From: Dermacentor variabilis
Taxonomy: Eukaryota; Arthropoda; Arachnida; Ixodida; Ixodidae
NCBI RefSeq assembly: GCF_050947875.1
Contig: NC_134572.1
Location: 155,207,105-155,271,104 of the forward strand
Direction of reading: 5' to 3'
DNA: 64,000 nucleotides
The notes under the pieces are model-generated. The model saw only the letters and a program-made list of their open reading frames with translations, was not told the DNA's origin and did no database searches. How positions within the stretch are numbered: position 1 is the stretch's first letter; each line of letters begins with the position of its first letter. Position numbers and translations under genes: made by a program. This document shows positions 32,843 through 45,501 of the stretch, in pieces.

Positions 32843-33751
32843 ATGACGTTTATATGTGTTAAAAATTTGGTAAGCATACGAAGTCCGCGAGATGGTGTAA
32901 GCTTATTGCTGTCTCTCGACCTGAAGAAGGCCTTAGACAATGTCGCCCATGCAGCGGTGCTCCAGGGCCTGACCCAGCTGGGTGTCGGAAACCGAGCATA
33001 CCAATACGTCCAAAACTTTCTCACCGACCGGAAGTGCCGGATCAAAGTCGGCGAACACGAAACTGACATTATAGAGCTGGGGAGCCGAGGCACGCAGCAG
33101 GGAACAGTCATCTCCCCTTTTCCCTTTAACGCGGCGATGCGCGGGCTCCCAGAACTGCTGTGCTCTATCCCTGGGCTTCACCACAGCCTCTACGCTGACG
33201 ACGTGACGTTATGGGCAGCGGCAGATGATCCACAAACTCTTCAAGAGATCATGCAACGCGGCATCGACGTCGTAAAAGGTTATGCGGAGTCGAGGGGCCT
33301 GACGTGCTCACCGGAAAAGTCCGAATACCTCCTGATCAATCCCTGCAGAAGTAGCTGTCCCAGGGGATTACGACGGAGGAGGCGCTTCCTTGAACTTAAG
33401 GTCGGAGAACTTACCGTCCCGGAGAGCCCCAGTATCAAAATATTGGGGCTAGACTTTCAGAACACGCAGCGCTGCGGGCTCATGTTAAAGAAACTCCAGA
33501 GGAGGACCAACTACACAATACAGCTCATTCGCCGGGTGGCTAATCGGCACCACGGCATGGGCGAGGGCGATCTGCTTGGACTTGTGCAGGCATACATAAC
33601 CAGCAGAACCATGTACTCGACACCATATGTCAAACTCGCAGTCACGGACTTAGCCAAATTTAACACAATGATCAGACGAATCCCAAAGGCAGCCTTGGGC
33701 CTTCCGGGACCACGCGGCCACCGCAAGGCTAGAGGCCTTAGACATGCATAA
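32843..33751 (+). pseudogene. LINE-J reverse transcriptase (partial)
   Basis: The visible motifs are LLLSLDLKKALDNVAHAAVL (block with the first catalytic Asp), RGTQQGTVISPFPFNAAMRG and the catalytic HSLYADDVTLWAA, then GLTCSPEKSEYLLI and ILGLDFQNTQRCG in the thumb region. The N-terminal fingers are lost to 5' truncation. The frame then shifts near 33745 into the RNase H reading. Confidence 0.85.
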
Positions 33752-34777
33752 CACGATCGACGAGCTCTTAGACGCTCACCACACAGCCCAAGTCCGTAGT
33801 CTCTCACTAACCCCTGCTGGCTGCACAGTCCTCCGGAAGCTCAGTCTCGAGGCTATCCCCGAGGTTACAGAGTACATGACGATTCCGCGAAAGCTCAGGG
33901 GGCATATTTATGCCCCACCTCTTCCCCGCAACACGCTCCCCGAGTACCATCAGGGCCGTCGGCAGGCCCGTAGTGAAGCCATTTGGCGACGCTACGGCTC
34001 GCAAGATGGAGTGGTCTACACAGACGCAGTCAGACACCCTCGCGGCGACCTCATGACCGCGGTGGTAGCGGATCACAACGGAGGATTGATAGAACATACA
34101 ACAATCACGGCTGGCCGAGTGGTGGAAGCGAAGGAAACCGCGATTGCCATGGCCATGCATACGGAAGCGAATACCCTCATCAGCGGCAGCAAGAAGGCCA
34201 TCGGCAATTTCGTCCGTGGTAGAATTTCCAAACAGGCGTACCATGTCCTCACACGACGCCCCCTAAGCGGCTTGAAAACCCTCGTGTGGACCCCGCTCAC
34301 GCGGCTGTGCCCGGAAACGCGTCGGTTCACAGTTTGGCTCGAGACCTCGTGCGCCGAGACTCGTCCGCGGATGCAGACTGCGTGAATAAGGAGGAGAGAC
34401 ACGAGGAACCTTGCGAGACTTATTATGAAATAGCCCATCGGTATCGCTTGAGGCGTCGCGCGCTCCCACCACCGGCGGCCAAGCAACTCGACAAAATGCA
34501 AACGGTCGCGTTTCGGCGACTTCAGACAAACACATACCCACGCACACAATACATTAACAAAATCACAGGGGGCAAGGAAAGCGACCAATGTAGGCTCTGT
34601 TCAAAAACAGGAACACTCACGCACATAATGTGGGAATGCACCTCGCCCCCGTTCTCTCATCCCCCCGTCAGCAGCGAGACTGACTGGAGAGCCAAGGTCA
34701 GTTCCGGGGACGTCGAGCGACAGCTTGAACTGGTGGACTGGGCGGAAAAGGCCAAGCAGGCCCAGGGCCTTACTTGA
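33744..34777 (+). pseudogene. LINE-J RNase H and C-terminal zinc region
   Basis: VYTDAVRHPRGDLMTAVVAD carries the first RNase H Asp and VVEAKETAIAMAMHTEA the Glu. LVWTPLTR in one frame becomes AHAAVPGNASVHSLARDLVR in the next after a shift near 34290, which is the His/Asp region (relatives read ...WVPGHAGVPGNE.A...AR). The C-terminus has CRLCSKTGTLTHIMWEC. The protein ends at 34777. Confidence 0.8.
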
Positions 34778-34919
34778 GCCCAAACCCTCAGCCACGTCCC
34801 CCTTTACCCTTCCCCCTTTCAAAATGTTTATCACCACCACCTCGCAGAAAAAGGAAAGTGATATACCATCACATGAAAAGACAAAACGGTTTGTTAATGC
34901 CGGAAATAAAGCTTCCAAC

Positions 34920-37900
34920 TCAATTTACTATCATGTTTATTGCGAGTCCTAGCGTTAATGTGCAGTTGTAGAAAACGCTTTCATGTGAGCTCTAGCTAGC
35001 GGTGGCGTCTCACAGCCGATGTGATATAACTATTTAGTGGCACGCCTAATGTATACAAGGAAGATTACGCGGGAGAAACGACACGCACAGAATGCCAGCC
35101 AATGGGAGCATGCTTGACATTGAAACTTCGGGCACTTTGTGTCGGTGTCCTGTTTGCGTGCCCTTGATGCAGCACTTGGCCGATGATGTCATTCTTTGGA
35201 GTATTCTGAATCGTTGAGTCATTCATAATACGCACGTCCGTACCAAGGAGACAATGCTACAAGTGCAGCGGTTTTCGTACCGCAAGTAACCTGTACGGAA
35301 TAAATAAGAAAATTGCGTCAAAATCTGAAAGTAATCTCGTCTCGCGGGGTACACCTCGGCCACTCCAAGCGCCTCTGAATATAACCTGAAAGGCATGCAG
35401 AGGTGTGCCCGTACTATCAGCATAGATTAACACAGTAAATGACAAGAGTGGACACTCGAGCCGTTTCATGGCAAAGATAAGGAGATCCACCAAATCCGGC
35501 AGGTGGCGTATGTGTTTCCCGATGAAGTCACTGAGGCTATGGCTACGGCTGTGGCAACTGCTGGGGGCCATGGTCATACAGAAATTCAACAAGGGGCTCT
35601 ATTCTAGACATTCCACAGTTTTCTTCCAGGCGCGACGCGTACAAAATGGCACTGATGCACTGTTTTGCTTGCATAACGTGACGCAAGCATTGCGTTTTGC
35701 CTGAGAAACGGAAATGAAGGCAGTGAACCTAACGTCCTCGATAAAATTAAAGTTTCCCTACTCAGTAAAAAAAAAATGAAGCTAGCTCAAAGGGGACGAT
35801 TATTCCGTCGCGAACGCTTCTCGCTTCCGTCGTCTGCTGCGTACAAACCGTCGTCTCCTTCGTTAGCCAGGCTGCGTGTGCTTCGCAAACGGACTCAGTC
35901 ATTGTATGTAGGCGCGAACGCGCTTGTGCTCTGCCTTGAGACAGCGTGCGCGACCTATCAATGGCGATGAGCGCACGTTCTATAGGCCACGTTATTGCTA
36001 TCTCGCGAAACGCTATCTCGAGTAACGGCCGAATATCACCGATAGCGTTGCGTGCGTCAGAGGTATCCGCTTGCGCGACACAAGCGCCGGCGCCGCCGTC
36101 TCTTGTTCACTTCGCTGGTTAATCGCACCGCGTGAGGAAATCTGAAGACGCCGCCTTGAGCACATTTCTTTGCGTATATTAATGATCCGCCATTGTCACA
36201 ACTTCTACAAACGCATCAGTGAAAAGTGGAAAACGTCGCAGAAGGTCCGAAATCTTCAGGCAATATAAATTCAAATAAACGTGCTTAAAAATATGGCGTC
36301 CCAAACACAAATGTCAACTAAACTCGGGACCGATGCAAATACTATGAGCGCGTGCTTTGAACAGAAGCTTTTATGGACCCAAAGGATGGCGAAAATCGGC
36401 GATGCGCACTCCTGTAGGCCGCAATTGCACATGGCTGCTGGTTAGCATAATTCGCGCGGCTCGTTGCACGACAACTTGTGGCGACAAATATCTGCAATGG
36501 CGACCAGCGCAACGTCACGCAGTGTCACATTGATGTTTACGATACGGCTCTTCCTATGATGCTCCTCACGGCACGCTCCTTCAGTCGTTCAGCAAGCTGA
36601 CATGGCGACTATTCGCTACATATTCGCCACATATTCGCCAAATTACAGATGCATTACAGTAGCCTCTGCACACTACTGCTCACTTCCTTTTTGAAGCGCT
36701 GACGTCAAAATTTAGCTGCCAAGGGCCAGAAAAAAATGTTAGTCGATAGAATTTGCACCTCCACGTCACGGTTCTTCATCTAGATGAAACGTATAATTGC
36801 ATTTTGCGAAACTTCCGTTTCCCGGCAAAAGTTCAAGGCACGTGACCTCTCGAGAACCGATGAGCGAATCAACATGGCGGATAATGACGGCCGTGCAACC
36901 GCAATGCGTGTCGAGAATAGAGCCCATGGGTGGAATCTTATAACGTTTCGGAAAGCGAACCATTCACTTCACCATTTATGTCACTAAATGGGCCACTCCC
37001 AAGCCGGATTTGGAAGAAGGGGAGGACGTGACCAATAGACGAGAGAGTGCCGCCTCCGAAGTGTACGTCATCATTTGACGAGCCAATCCAGGAACTGTTT
37101 CTGCTTAGTAATTAAATATAAAATTTAAATTAGATATTATCTGCCAAGTTCTAAAGCATAAACGTGTGGTGCCGGGCGTTTACGCAATGCTTGAAATATT
37201 TTAATTACTGCCAATTTTTTTTATATTCTCAGCCGACATGCCGTATCGCAAGCGTAAATAATTTGGCACAGCGCAGATCTATGTCCTCTGCTACCGGGAG
37301 CTTGCACGATGCACGCACCATGAATGCACTGCCAGCACTTCCTAAGTAGCGAGAGCAACAAAGCCGTGAACCGGTTCTCAGGGCCGCCTTTACTAAAGGA
37401 TTATATAAATTTCCTTACTTTCTTCACCCTTGGTCACCGGCTCGGACATGACTCGGTCGCCGCCGCGCTATCGCTGCGATCTGCCCCACGGCGCGTCGCG
37501 AGATAGAAGCAACGGAACATGAAATCGAACATTGCAGTATACGGGCACTGCATTGCCTGCGCGAAGTAAACCCGGAGAGCGCGGTGCTGACGGTGCGCAC
37601 TGTGCCGTGAAATTGAGGACGCATGTGCGGCACTCCAGAACTTGAGCAAGAAGGGCAGACAAATCAGAGATTTCCACAATATTTTTCCGTCCTGACTCTT
37701 CTGCTCGGGTAGAACCCTTCTGACTGCTCAAGGACGATCTGCGAGCTACTCACGATGGTGAAAGCACTGGCAATTTGATCTCACCATGCAAATATCTCCT
37801 TCGCATCGGCTTTGAAGCAGAAGTCATGGGAAAGCTGATCCAGCCCTTCCACCAACCAATGCAGTAATTGCGAGAGCAAATTCATGGACAGTGTCGGCAG

Positions 37901-38013
37901 CAGAGATCTAGGCCATTCCGATGAATGTCCGCCAACTTCTGGGGGCTGCAGGCCTGTGGCGATGACCTGCAACGCGCAATTTCTTCCTCTGCGCGAAATG
38001 ATCGCTGGTATAC
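34920..38013. other. No recognised gene
   Basis: Scattered short ORFs only. The minus frames 35257-35592 and 37781-38026 are the most exon-like. The latter ends in KADAKEIFAW at a GTGAGA donor and opens without a clear acceptor. The minus frame 37468-37731 contains a Cys pair (ECRTC). None can be assigned to a family. Confidence 0.4.
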
Positions 38014-38386
38014 GCTCAACGCACAACGAGCTATGGAAAGAAGAATGATAGGTGTAACGTTAAGGGATAAGAAAAGAGCTGATTGGGTGAGGGAACAAAC
38101 GCCAGTTAATGACATCTTAGTTGAAATCAAGAAAAAGAAATGGGCATGGGCAGGACATGTCATGTGGAGGGAAGATAACTGATGGTCATTAAGGGTTACG
38201 GACTGGATCCCAAGGGAAGGGAAGCGTAACAGGGGGCGGCAGAAAGTTAGGTGGGCGGATGAGATTAAGAAGTTTGCAGGGACGGCATGGCCACAATTAG
38301 TACATGACCGGGGTTGTTGGAGAAGTATGGGAGAGGCCTTTGCCCTGCAGTGGGCGTAACCAGGCTGATGATGATGATGATGATGA
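38014..38386 (+). mobile_element. RTE-clade LINE, 5'-truncated
   Basis: The plus-strand reading RAMERRMIGVTLRDKKRADW runs through WVREQTPVNDILVEIKKKKW and AWAGHVMWREDN to a TGA where Trp is expected. It then continues in frame to KRNRGRQKVRWADEIKKFAG and EAFALQWA, ending in a (GAT)n tail at 38365-38388. Same family and same 3' end as the copy at 29265. Confidence 0.87.
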
Positions 38387-38700
38387 TACGGTCGTACCCG
38401 AGTCTCTCGCAGTTCGTAGCGTAGCCAGGGAGAGGCGTGCTTATAAAGCCGGCAGTAACGGTGCAAATAACGTTTTGTCATGTCTTCGAACGCGTATTGC
38501 ACATCCAGCCGCGGTCGAGACCGAAAGAGCAACGCCAAGCAGACGACAAGGGCAATCGATAGCCTCCGAACCAACCAACGCATGCGCGTGCGACGCCCGC
38601 GTGTCTCCGGGGTCGCGCGACCGGCGCGCTCAGCCAGGGTCACAAGCTAACAGCTAACGCGACCCGAAGCGGACAGCCTCTTTGCCGGTTCCGCTCTTAC
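38387..38700. other. No recognised gene
   Basis: GC-rich. An open plus frame at 38304-38657 runs from the RTE tail into unique sequence. No motif. Confidence 0.4.
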
Positions 38701-38965
38701 ACTCTAAGAACAGTTCACACACTTTGGCGTGCCCCTTCTGCCACACAACGATAATCGTCATCTGCTTTGATGCGTTTCCTTCCTTTAACGCTGCGAGCCC
38801 GGAACTTTCCAGTAACGAACGGCACGCGCGCTATCAGAAGAGGCACTCCAAAGGGTGTAAACTGTTCTATGCTGATAACGCGCGTACCATTCGTTACTGG
38901 AAAGTACCGGGCTCGCAGCGTTAAAGGAAGGAAACGCATCAAGGCAGATGACGATTCGCCGTCAG
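38700..38965. mobile_element. Palindromic fold-back repeat
   Basis: Arms 38755-38837 and 38872-38954 are reverse complements with few mismatches (TTTCCTTCCTTTAACGCTGC against its complement). The loop (38836-38870) is the reverse complement of the sequence just outside the left arm (38707-38741, GAACAGTTCACACACTTTGG). Two nested inverted repeats are thus offset from each other. No ORF. This is probably the remnant of a MITE with long inverted repeats. Confidence 0.78.
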
Positions 38966-39647
38966 AATCCAGAGGTGCGTGCCGCCGAAGCAGAAGCTTA
39001 CCGTCGCCGCCGTCGAGATGATCCAGGAGTACGGGAAATATAAAAAAAAATTCTTTGATAGCGCATACATGTGTTGCTCGATTTCTTTGCCTCAATCTAT
39101 CGAGAAGGTGAAACAGCTTATTTGCTGCGCTCAAATTTCGCATTAGGAAGTAACGTAATCGTCGGTAATTTTTTTAACATGCTGTAACCACAACGACGTG
39201 GCACTGAAAGCGGAAAGCGTCCGAAATGAGAGAGGAAACTGAAAGGCCTTGCGGAACGCCCAGTGGCAACTTCCAGCTCGCCACTCTTGCAGCAGATGGA
39301 GTGGCTAAAGAGCAATGGAAGAGCGCGCGGCGTCTGGCTCTGCGCAACATGATTCACGGGTCGAGAACTACAAAAGCGCAATGCGCACGACACACAAGAC
39401 GCGCACACTAAGGCGCCATACCACGGCGCGTCAGCCTCTTTAGCGTCTTGAACCACGGCCGGTCTCGAGGGGTGCGCGCGCTCCCCTACAGAGTGGCCGT
39501 GCTTGTACATACAGTATTCAATAACCCATCAACGCGATCCAACCTTGCTCAAGGTGGCGATACCGTCGTCACATCATGTGACCAAGGCGGCCACGTGATT
39601 CGTGATGCCGGGCAGCATGCTTGAGCATGCCGGGCGGGTGGGCGAGC
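38966..39647. other. No recognised gene
   Basis: The minus ORF 39118-39510 (130 codons) is Ser/Arg/Cys-rich and unidentifiable. Confidence 0.4.
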
Positions 39648-39960
39648 CGGGCATAGTTGCGGCACCGCACTCGCATTTCAGTGTGTTGTGTTTGCGGCTG
39701 TTCTGAATGTGCTGCCGCTGCCCTTTGTCATGTAAGTGTTGCAGTGTTTTCCTGCCAAGAAAACCATATTCTGTAGTTAGTTTGGGTTGTGCGATCTGTT
39801 TGAGCCGGGCATAATAGCGTTATCGCACTCGCATTGCGATGTAGTATGTTTGCGGCTGTTGTGAACGTGCTGCCGCTGCCCTCAGTCATGTGAGTGTTGC
39901 AGTGTTTTGCCGTCAAGCAAACGACATTCTGTAATTAGTTTGGGCTGTGCGATCTGTTTG
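39648..39960. repeat. Tandem duplication, unit about 155 bp
   Basis: GCCGGGCATA at 39648 and 39803 starts two copies. The shared stretches include TTTGCGGCTGTT, GTGCTGCCGCTGCCCT, GTGTTGCAGTGTTTT and AGTTTGGG(T/C)TGTGCGATCTG. Confidence 0.82.
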
Positions 39961-41925
39961 TGTGGTTTTCATTTGAAAATCAGTAGTGTTTTCAATTGGA
40001 GGGCGCCGAGTGGAGGGCACTACTCAGCTCTTCAAGTTCATTGTCATGTTATGTGAGGCGCCTGTTCAATAACGCTATGATTAAGTTAAGGGCAGTATAA
40101 GGACGAAATTTAGAGGGACGAAATCGTGCTTGTGCGTCCCTAGCGTAGGGATCGGCCGCTATGCGTGATCCTAAAAAGGAAGTCGCATTTTGCAGAATGC
40201 GAAGAAAGGCAGCAAAATTGCTGTCTCTGCGCATCTTGCCGATCTCCGCAATGGAGCCGTCGTCGTCGTATTTTAGTGTCCCGTTTAGCAAGACTGTTGC
40301 CGACAAGAGAACTTGTACAAACGGGCTTTTTTAAATGATTCAGTACTAGTACTGTATTCCAAGAGGTAAGGTCAAGTGCCCGCCCTATTCCCTCGCGCTT
40401 CAGCGCACTGACAGAATTTTTCGTGCACCATATATACCGTGCTTTTATCGTTCGCGCTTCAGATTCTCGATTGTGTTTTCGCTCCCTTTACCCACGTGAT
40501 AGGTATTTCATAGTCTTCCGGGAACTTGTGTCCAATATATGAAACGGTCAAATTCAATATTATTTGACGCCGCAAATGGCAGTAATATAGTGAGCCCCTT
40601 GTAGCGTGAATCCAATGCTTGTGCATTCAAAACATTCCAGCTACCAGTGTAGTGCATCAATGTGTCTACTTCGACAAAATGGAGCACCAGTGCAGATATC
40701 TGCTCTTACCTGTCCAAGGCAGCAAGTGTCGCTAAACTGAAACCACTACCAGCATGTGCGGCTGTTCTATTTCCAGCGGGACTGCAGAATATTCAGTAGT
40801 GTGCTCTCAAGCTGTTCCTCGATGAAGCTCTGAATTGGCTCTGGACTGCATGTGTTAAACCTTTGTCATTCAGAGTGCTTTAGTAGACTGGAGATGTGCG
40901 CAAAGTGCGACATGTCAGTGGGCTAATTAATGTATTTGCTGGTTTACAAATTACTCTTTGCAACCTTGTTTTTGCCAGAGTGGTACAAATTTGCCTCTTG
41001 TACGGGGCTTTTCAGATAAACCAATTACTATTTATTGTGACCATTGCTTCCTTTGTTACACAAATGCAGCTTCCAGTGCATTCCAGTTTATTTCCATGTT
41101 TATGTAAGTTTCTAATATGAGGCTTGCATATTCATTTCTCACGTTCTGGTGTGGCAAGATGCAGCATTATTCAGTCTCATCGTTCACTGTACTACAGTAG
41201 TGCTTACTTGTTACACTGACTCCCCCGTTTAAGTATTCTGTACTAGCTTTACTTTATTGCTTTTTGTTGTATATTTCTTTTTCTAGCCATTACCTTCTGT
41301 GATATAACCTAAAGACAATATTTGCAATTTTGCATTGTTCCCATTGTTTGATTTATGTCACAGCAATGTTTTATGATGGCATGCGGTGGTATTTCTTATT
41401 GTGCTCTCTTCAAGCTTCTAGCTTATGGGTAACATTGCTTTGAGGCATGCAGTTACCATCCGACTCAAGCTATTGCATTTTTCAGTCTACTTCTTTCATT
41501 CGCTTCGATCTAGTCCATCTAATAGCACGTGCTCTTTACTATGATAAATGAGAAGCTTAAGTACACTCCATGTTTTTCTGTTCATTTTTGTATGTGTACT
41601 TGGAATTTTGTTTATGTACTAGTAATGCTCACTTTCAAGTTCATTACAAATCCTTTCTGCGATTTTTCTCATTGTTGATGTACTTTTACTTCTATTTCCA
41701 TTTGTCACACATTTTGCTTGAACCTTGAATAAGCATTACATTTTAATAAAGTGTTTTTGCTTGGTCACACTGTTCTCATTTCATGCACTCTTGGCATGAA
41801 TGCCTTGGTCAGGCCGCCTGCTAAGACGTGGCCATATGTTCTTTGCAGGATGTCATTTCCATTTTGATTGTAAGCATCGTAGCTTACTAAAGGCGGTATT
41901 AAGGATTCATTGTTCCTCCTCATTA
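39961..41925. other. No recognised gene; possible 3' UTR-like tract
   Basis: The first 350 bp include a minus ORF (40049-40306, 85 codons) that I cannot identify. From about 40900 to 41760 the plus strand is T-rich and ends with AATAAA at 41745-41750 and a GT/T-rich stretch, the look of a transcript 3' end on the plus strand, but no coding exon was found upstream. Confidence 0.35.
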
Positions 41926-43690
41926 TCATCATCAGCCTGGTTACGCACACTGCAGGGCAAAGGCCTCTCCCATACATCTCCAACAACCCCGGTCATGTAC
42001 GAATTGTGGCCACGCCGTCCCTGCAAACTTCTTAATATCATCCGCCCACCTAACTTTCTGCCGCCCCCTGCTACGCTTCCCTTCCCTTGGAATCCAGTCC
42101 GTAACCCTTAAATGACCATCGGTTATCTTCCCTCCTCATTACATGTCCTGCCCATGCCCATTTCTTTTTCTTGGTTTCAACTAAGATGTCATTACCTCGC
42201 GTTTGTTCCCTCACCCAATCTGCTCTTTTCTTATCCCTTAACGTTACACCTTTCATTCTTCTCTCCATAGCTCGTTGCGTCGTCCTCAATTTGAGTAGAA
42301 CCCTTTTCGTAAGCCTCCAGGTTTCTGCCCCGTAGGTGAGTACTGGTAAGACACAGCTATTATACACTTTCCTCTTGAGGGATAATGGCAACCTGCTGTT
42401 CATGATCTGAGAATGCCTGCCAAACGCACCCCAGCGCATTCTTATCCTGATTATTTCCGTCTCATGATCCGGATCTGCCGTCCCTACCTGCCCTAAGTCG
42501 ATGTATTCCCTTACCACTTCCAGTGCCTCGCTACCTATTGTAAATTGCTGTTCTCATCCGAGTCTGTTAAACATTACTTTAGTTTTCTGCAGATTAATTT
42601 TTAGACCCACTCTTCCGCTTTGCCTCACCAGGTCAGTGAGCATGTATTGCAATTGGTCTCCTGAGTTACTAAGCAAGGCAATATCATCAGCGAATCGCAA
42701 GTTACTAAGGTATTCTCCTTTAACTTTTTTCCCCAATTCTTCCCAATCCAGGTCTCTGAATACCTCCTATAAACAGGCTGTAAATAGCATTGGGGAGATC
42801 GTATCTCCCTGCCTGACGCCTTTCTTTATTGGGATCTTGTTGCTTTCTTTATGGAGGACTACGGTGGCTGTGGAGCCGCTATAGATATCTTTCAGTATAT
42901 TTACATACGGCTTGTCTACTCCCTGATTCCGCAATGCCTCCATGACTGCTGAGGTTTCGACAGAATCAAATGCTTTCTCGTAATCAATGAAAGCTATATA
43001 TAAGGGTTGGTTATATTCCGCGCATTTCTCTATCACCTGATTGATAGTGTGAAGATGGTCTATCGTTGAGTAGCCTTTACGGAATCCTGGCTGGTCCTTT
43101 GCTTGACAGAAGTCTAAAGTGTCCCTGATTACGTTTACGATTACCTTATTAGATACATGGAAGGCAGCAGACAGTAAGCTGATCGGTCTATATTTTTCAT
43201 GTTTTTGGCCTAACCTTTCTTATGGATTAAGATTATGTTGGCGCTCTTCCAAGACTCCGGTACGCTCGAGGTCGTGAGGCATTGCGTATACAGGTTGGCC
43301 AGTTTCTGTAGAACAATCTGCCCACCATCCTTCAACAAATCTGCTGTTATCTGATCCTCCCCAGTTGCCTTCCCCCTTTGCATATCTCCCAAGGCTTTCT
43401 TTACTTCTTCCGGCGTTACTTGTGGGATTTCGAATTCCTCATGACTATTTTCTCTTCCATTATCGTCGTGGGTGCCACTGGAACTGTATAAATCTCTATA
43501 GAACTCCTCAGCCACTTAAAAAAACTCATCCATATTAGTAATGATATTGCCGGCTTTGTCTCTTAACGCATACATCTGATTCTTGACAATTCTTAGTTTC
43601 TTCTTAACTGCTTTTAGGCTTCCTCCGTTCCTGAGAGCATGTTCAATTCTATCGATATTATACTTCCTTATGTCGGCTGTCTTACGCTTG
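41926..43690 (-). mobile_element. RTE-clade LINE, long 5'-truncated copy
   Basis: Read on the minus strand in broken frames: IRKYNIDRIEHALRNGG, MAEEFYRDLYSS, VTPEEVKKALGDMQRGKATG, LYIAFIDYEKAFDSVETSAV, GVRQGDTISPMLFTACL, LRFADDIALLSNSGDQLQYM, LPVLTYGAETWRLTKR and the C-terminus shared with the copies at 29.3 and 38.1 kb, then the (TGA)n tail near 41926. The RT catalytic FADD is present. Several frameshifts (near 43200, 43040, 42740 and 42540) make it inactive. The endonuclease is absent. The 5' edge abuts GAACCTGTCCTAACAGGTTC, a short palindrome. Confidence 0.88.
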
Positions 43691-45322
43691 AACCTGTCCT
43701 AACAGGTTCATTTTCATGTGACTTGGTATAGGATGCGCCGGTGATGCGGGCAACAGTGCTTGGCACTGCGCCATGCGTGCGTCTATTTGTCTTACAAAAA
43801 TCCCTTACGTTACCTGATCCTAGGTGCCTAGGAACAGAATTATTTAGGGACTTTTGAGAAAGCGCGATGGTGGCGCCACATGACGCCGTGGCGTGTTCGT
43901 TCTTGCCGCGATCGCTAATTCTATGGCTCTGACACGCGCCGAGCGGTGACCGCGCGTTCTTCAACGTTGCTTGCGTTGTTTGTCGACGCCGTGGCCTGTT
44001 CGTTCTCGGCGTGTTCGTTCTCCCATGGAGAAATTCGACCGCGCGTCGTTCAACGTCGCTTGTGTGATTGTGCTTGCGTTGCTTATGTGTAGAGTGTACT
44101 AGATAATGGTCGTACTCAAGGACGCTCTACTTCTATGTTGGTTTTAGGTTCTGCCTTACTTGGTGGAAATCCGCGAGTAGTAGTGGCGATGCGGCAGTGC
44201 GGCTTTGGCCTCGGTGAGCTCTCGCAGTACAAAATCTGCGTTGTGTGACCTGTACTCCCTTGAGAACTTGGCAGTGATGACAATTGAAATGTCGAAGTGT
44301 CACCGAACTGCAATGTGGCGTCTCCGTACCCGCCTTTCTTTAACGGAGGTCGAGGGATGTGCTGCTCACTGCAAGTCACTTAAATGTGTCTGCGTCGACT
44401 ACCCACTGTTCAGCACTCATGAAATCCGTGCTGTTCGGTCTGTATTACTGGAGGATCCGGCGGTACAGACGCTCTAAATATCCAAGTGGCGTCGGCGTCT
44501 CAGCTACGGCCAGTTCGCGTACCGGAGCCCTGCAGCGGCGCCTTCGTGTCCGCAATATTCGCTAGCGTCGACTAATGCTTGACAGACGGCGATGACGGAG
44601 GTGCTGTGATGTGCTGCTGACCATAACACGTAAGTAATATAATTCATATGCCGACACATCGCGCCAATTTGTGCGTCAGTAGCCCTTATTTACCTGGCGA
44701 GAGGAAGCTTTGGCCTGTTTCTATTCAAGAGGGCCCGGAGCGTGATATACATCTGTGCTGTTATTTATTCGACTAGTAGGAATAGTTTCCTCTGGGGTGG
44801 GGTAAAAGGCAACTGTTCTCGAGTTGCAGTAGTGGTGCCACAATAAGTACGGCTTAATCTGTTCTCGTTCACGACTTAAAAGAAAAAAAAGAAACTGTTT
44901 CCTTGGAACGGCTTCACAACGCAATAAGAACTCTCTAGTTCTGCACATGGGCAACACTTCTTTTTTTATTATTTCTAAGTGCGCCTGCACTACAATTAAT
45001 GCTGGCACGATAATGTAGATGTAAGTAATGTGCAGAAAATAGCCGAACAGGAATGAGACAGGAACAACTCCAGTGCCTGGCAATATTATTTTCTGATTGC
45101 CTGTGCTTGCAATGTTTACAGCTAAAGGGCTTCTGTAATACTCGCAACTATCTTGTGCCTGTTCCTGGAGCAATCACCTACGAAGCCTCGCATATGTCGA
45201 GGCTCTTTGTATATAAAAAAATTTGGAAAGAATGTTGCAGGACGTTATAAGGGTCTGTATACTATTGTTGTTCTCACAGAAACCCTCGATCGGTTCACAA
45301 ACTTCCTTTGCAACGGTTATAT
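43691..45322. other. No recognised gene
   Basis: Short overlapping ORFs at 43668-45173. No family motif in any frame. Confidence 0.4.
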
Positions 45323-45465
45323 TGCTGCGGAACAGCCGCCACAGTGTGGCCGCACTGAGGAGAAGGAAGACGACGTGGCCACCGCTTGATATAGCGTCGC
45401 CATCATTGCCACCGCTTGTCTACGTGTAAATATATTGTAGACTCGTACGTCAGCTAGACGTAACA
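45323..45465 (+). repeat. Gypsy-B 5' LTR
   Basis: 143 bp from TGCTGCGGAACAGCC to ACGTAACA, aligning with the Gypsy-A LTRs. TAAATATATTGTAGACTCGT lies near the end. Confidence 0.83.
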
Positions 45466-45501
45466 TTAATTTGGTGGAGGTGGACGTTCCCCGTACCCGT
45501 C

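Larger units (their letters stand above)
32836..34919 (+). mobile_element. LINE-J: 5'-truncated LINE with RT and RNase H
   Basis: It begins inside the RT domain, so endonuclease and ORF1 are missing. It reads RT, then RNase H, then a C-terminal zinc motif and a 3' UTR ending near GGAAATAAAGCTTCC (AATAAA at about 34907). It differs from LINE-I in every motif, so it is a separate family. No convincing target duplication was found. Confidence 0.8.

Noticed and set aside
21206..37450. Shared 17-mer GGTCACCGGCTCGGACA at 21206 and 37434
   Set aside because: The match stops abruptly on both sides. I could not extend it to a repeat family, so I give it no meaning.
43680..43710. GAACCTGTCCTAACAGGTTC palindrome as a regulatory site
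   Set aside because: It sits exactly at the 5' edge of a truncated RTE copy and is more simply a junction feature.
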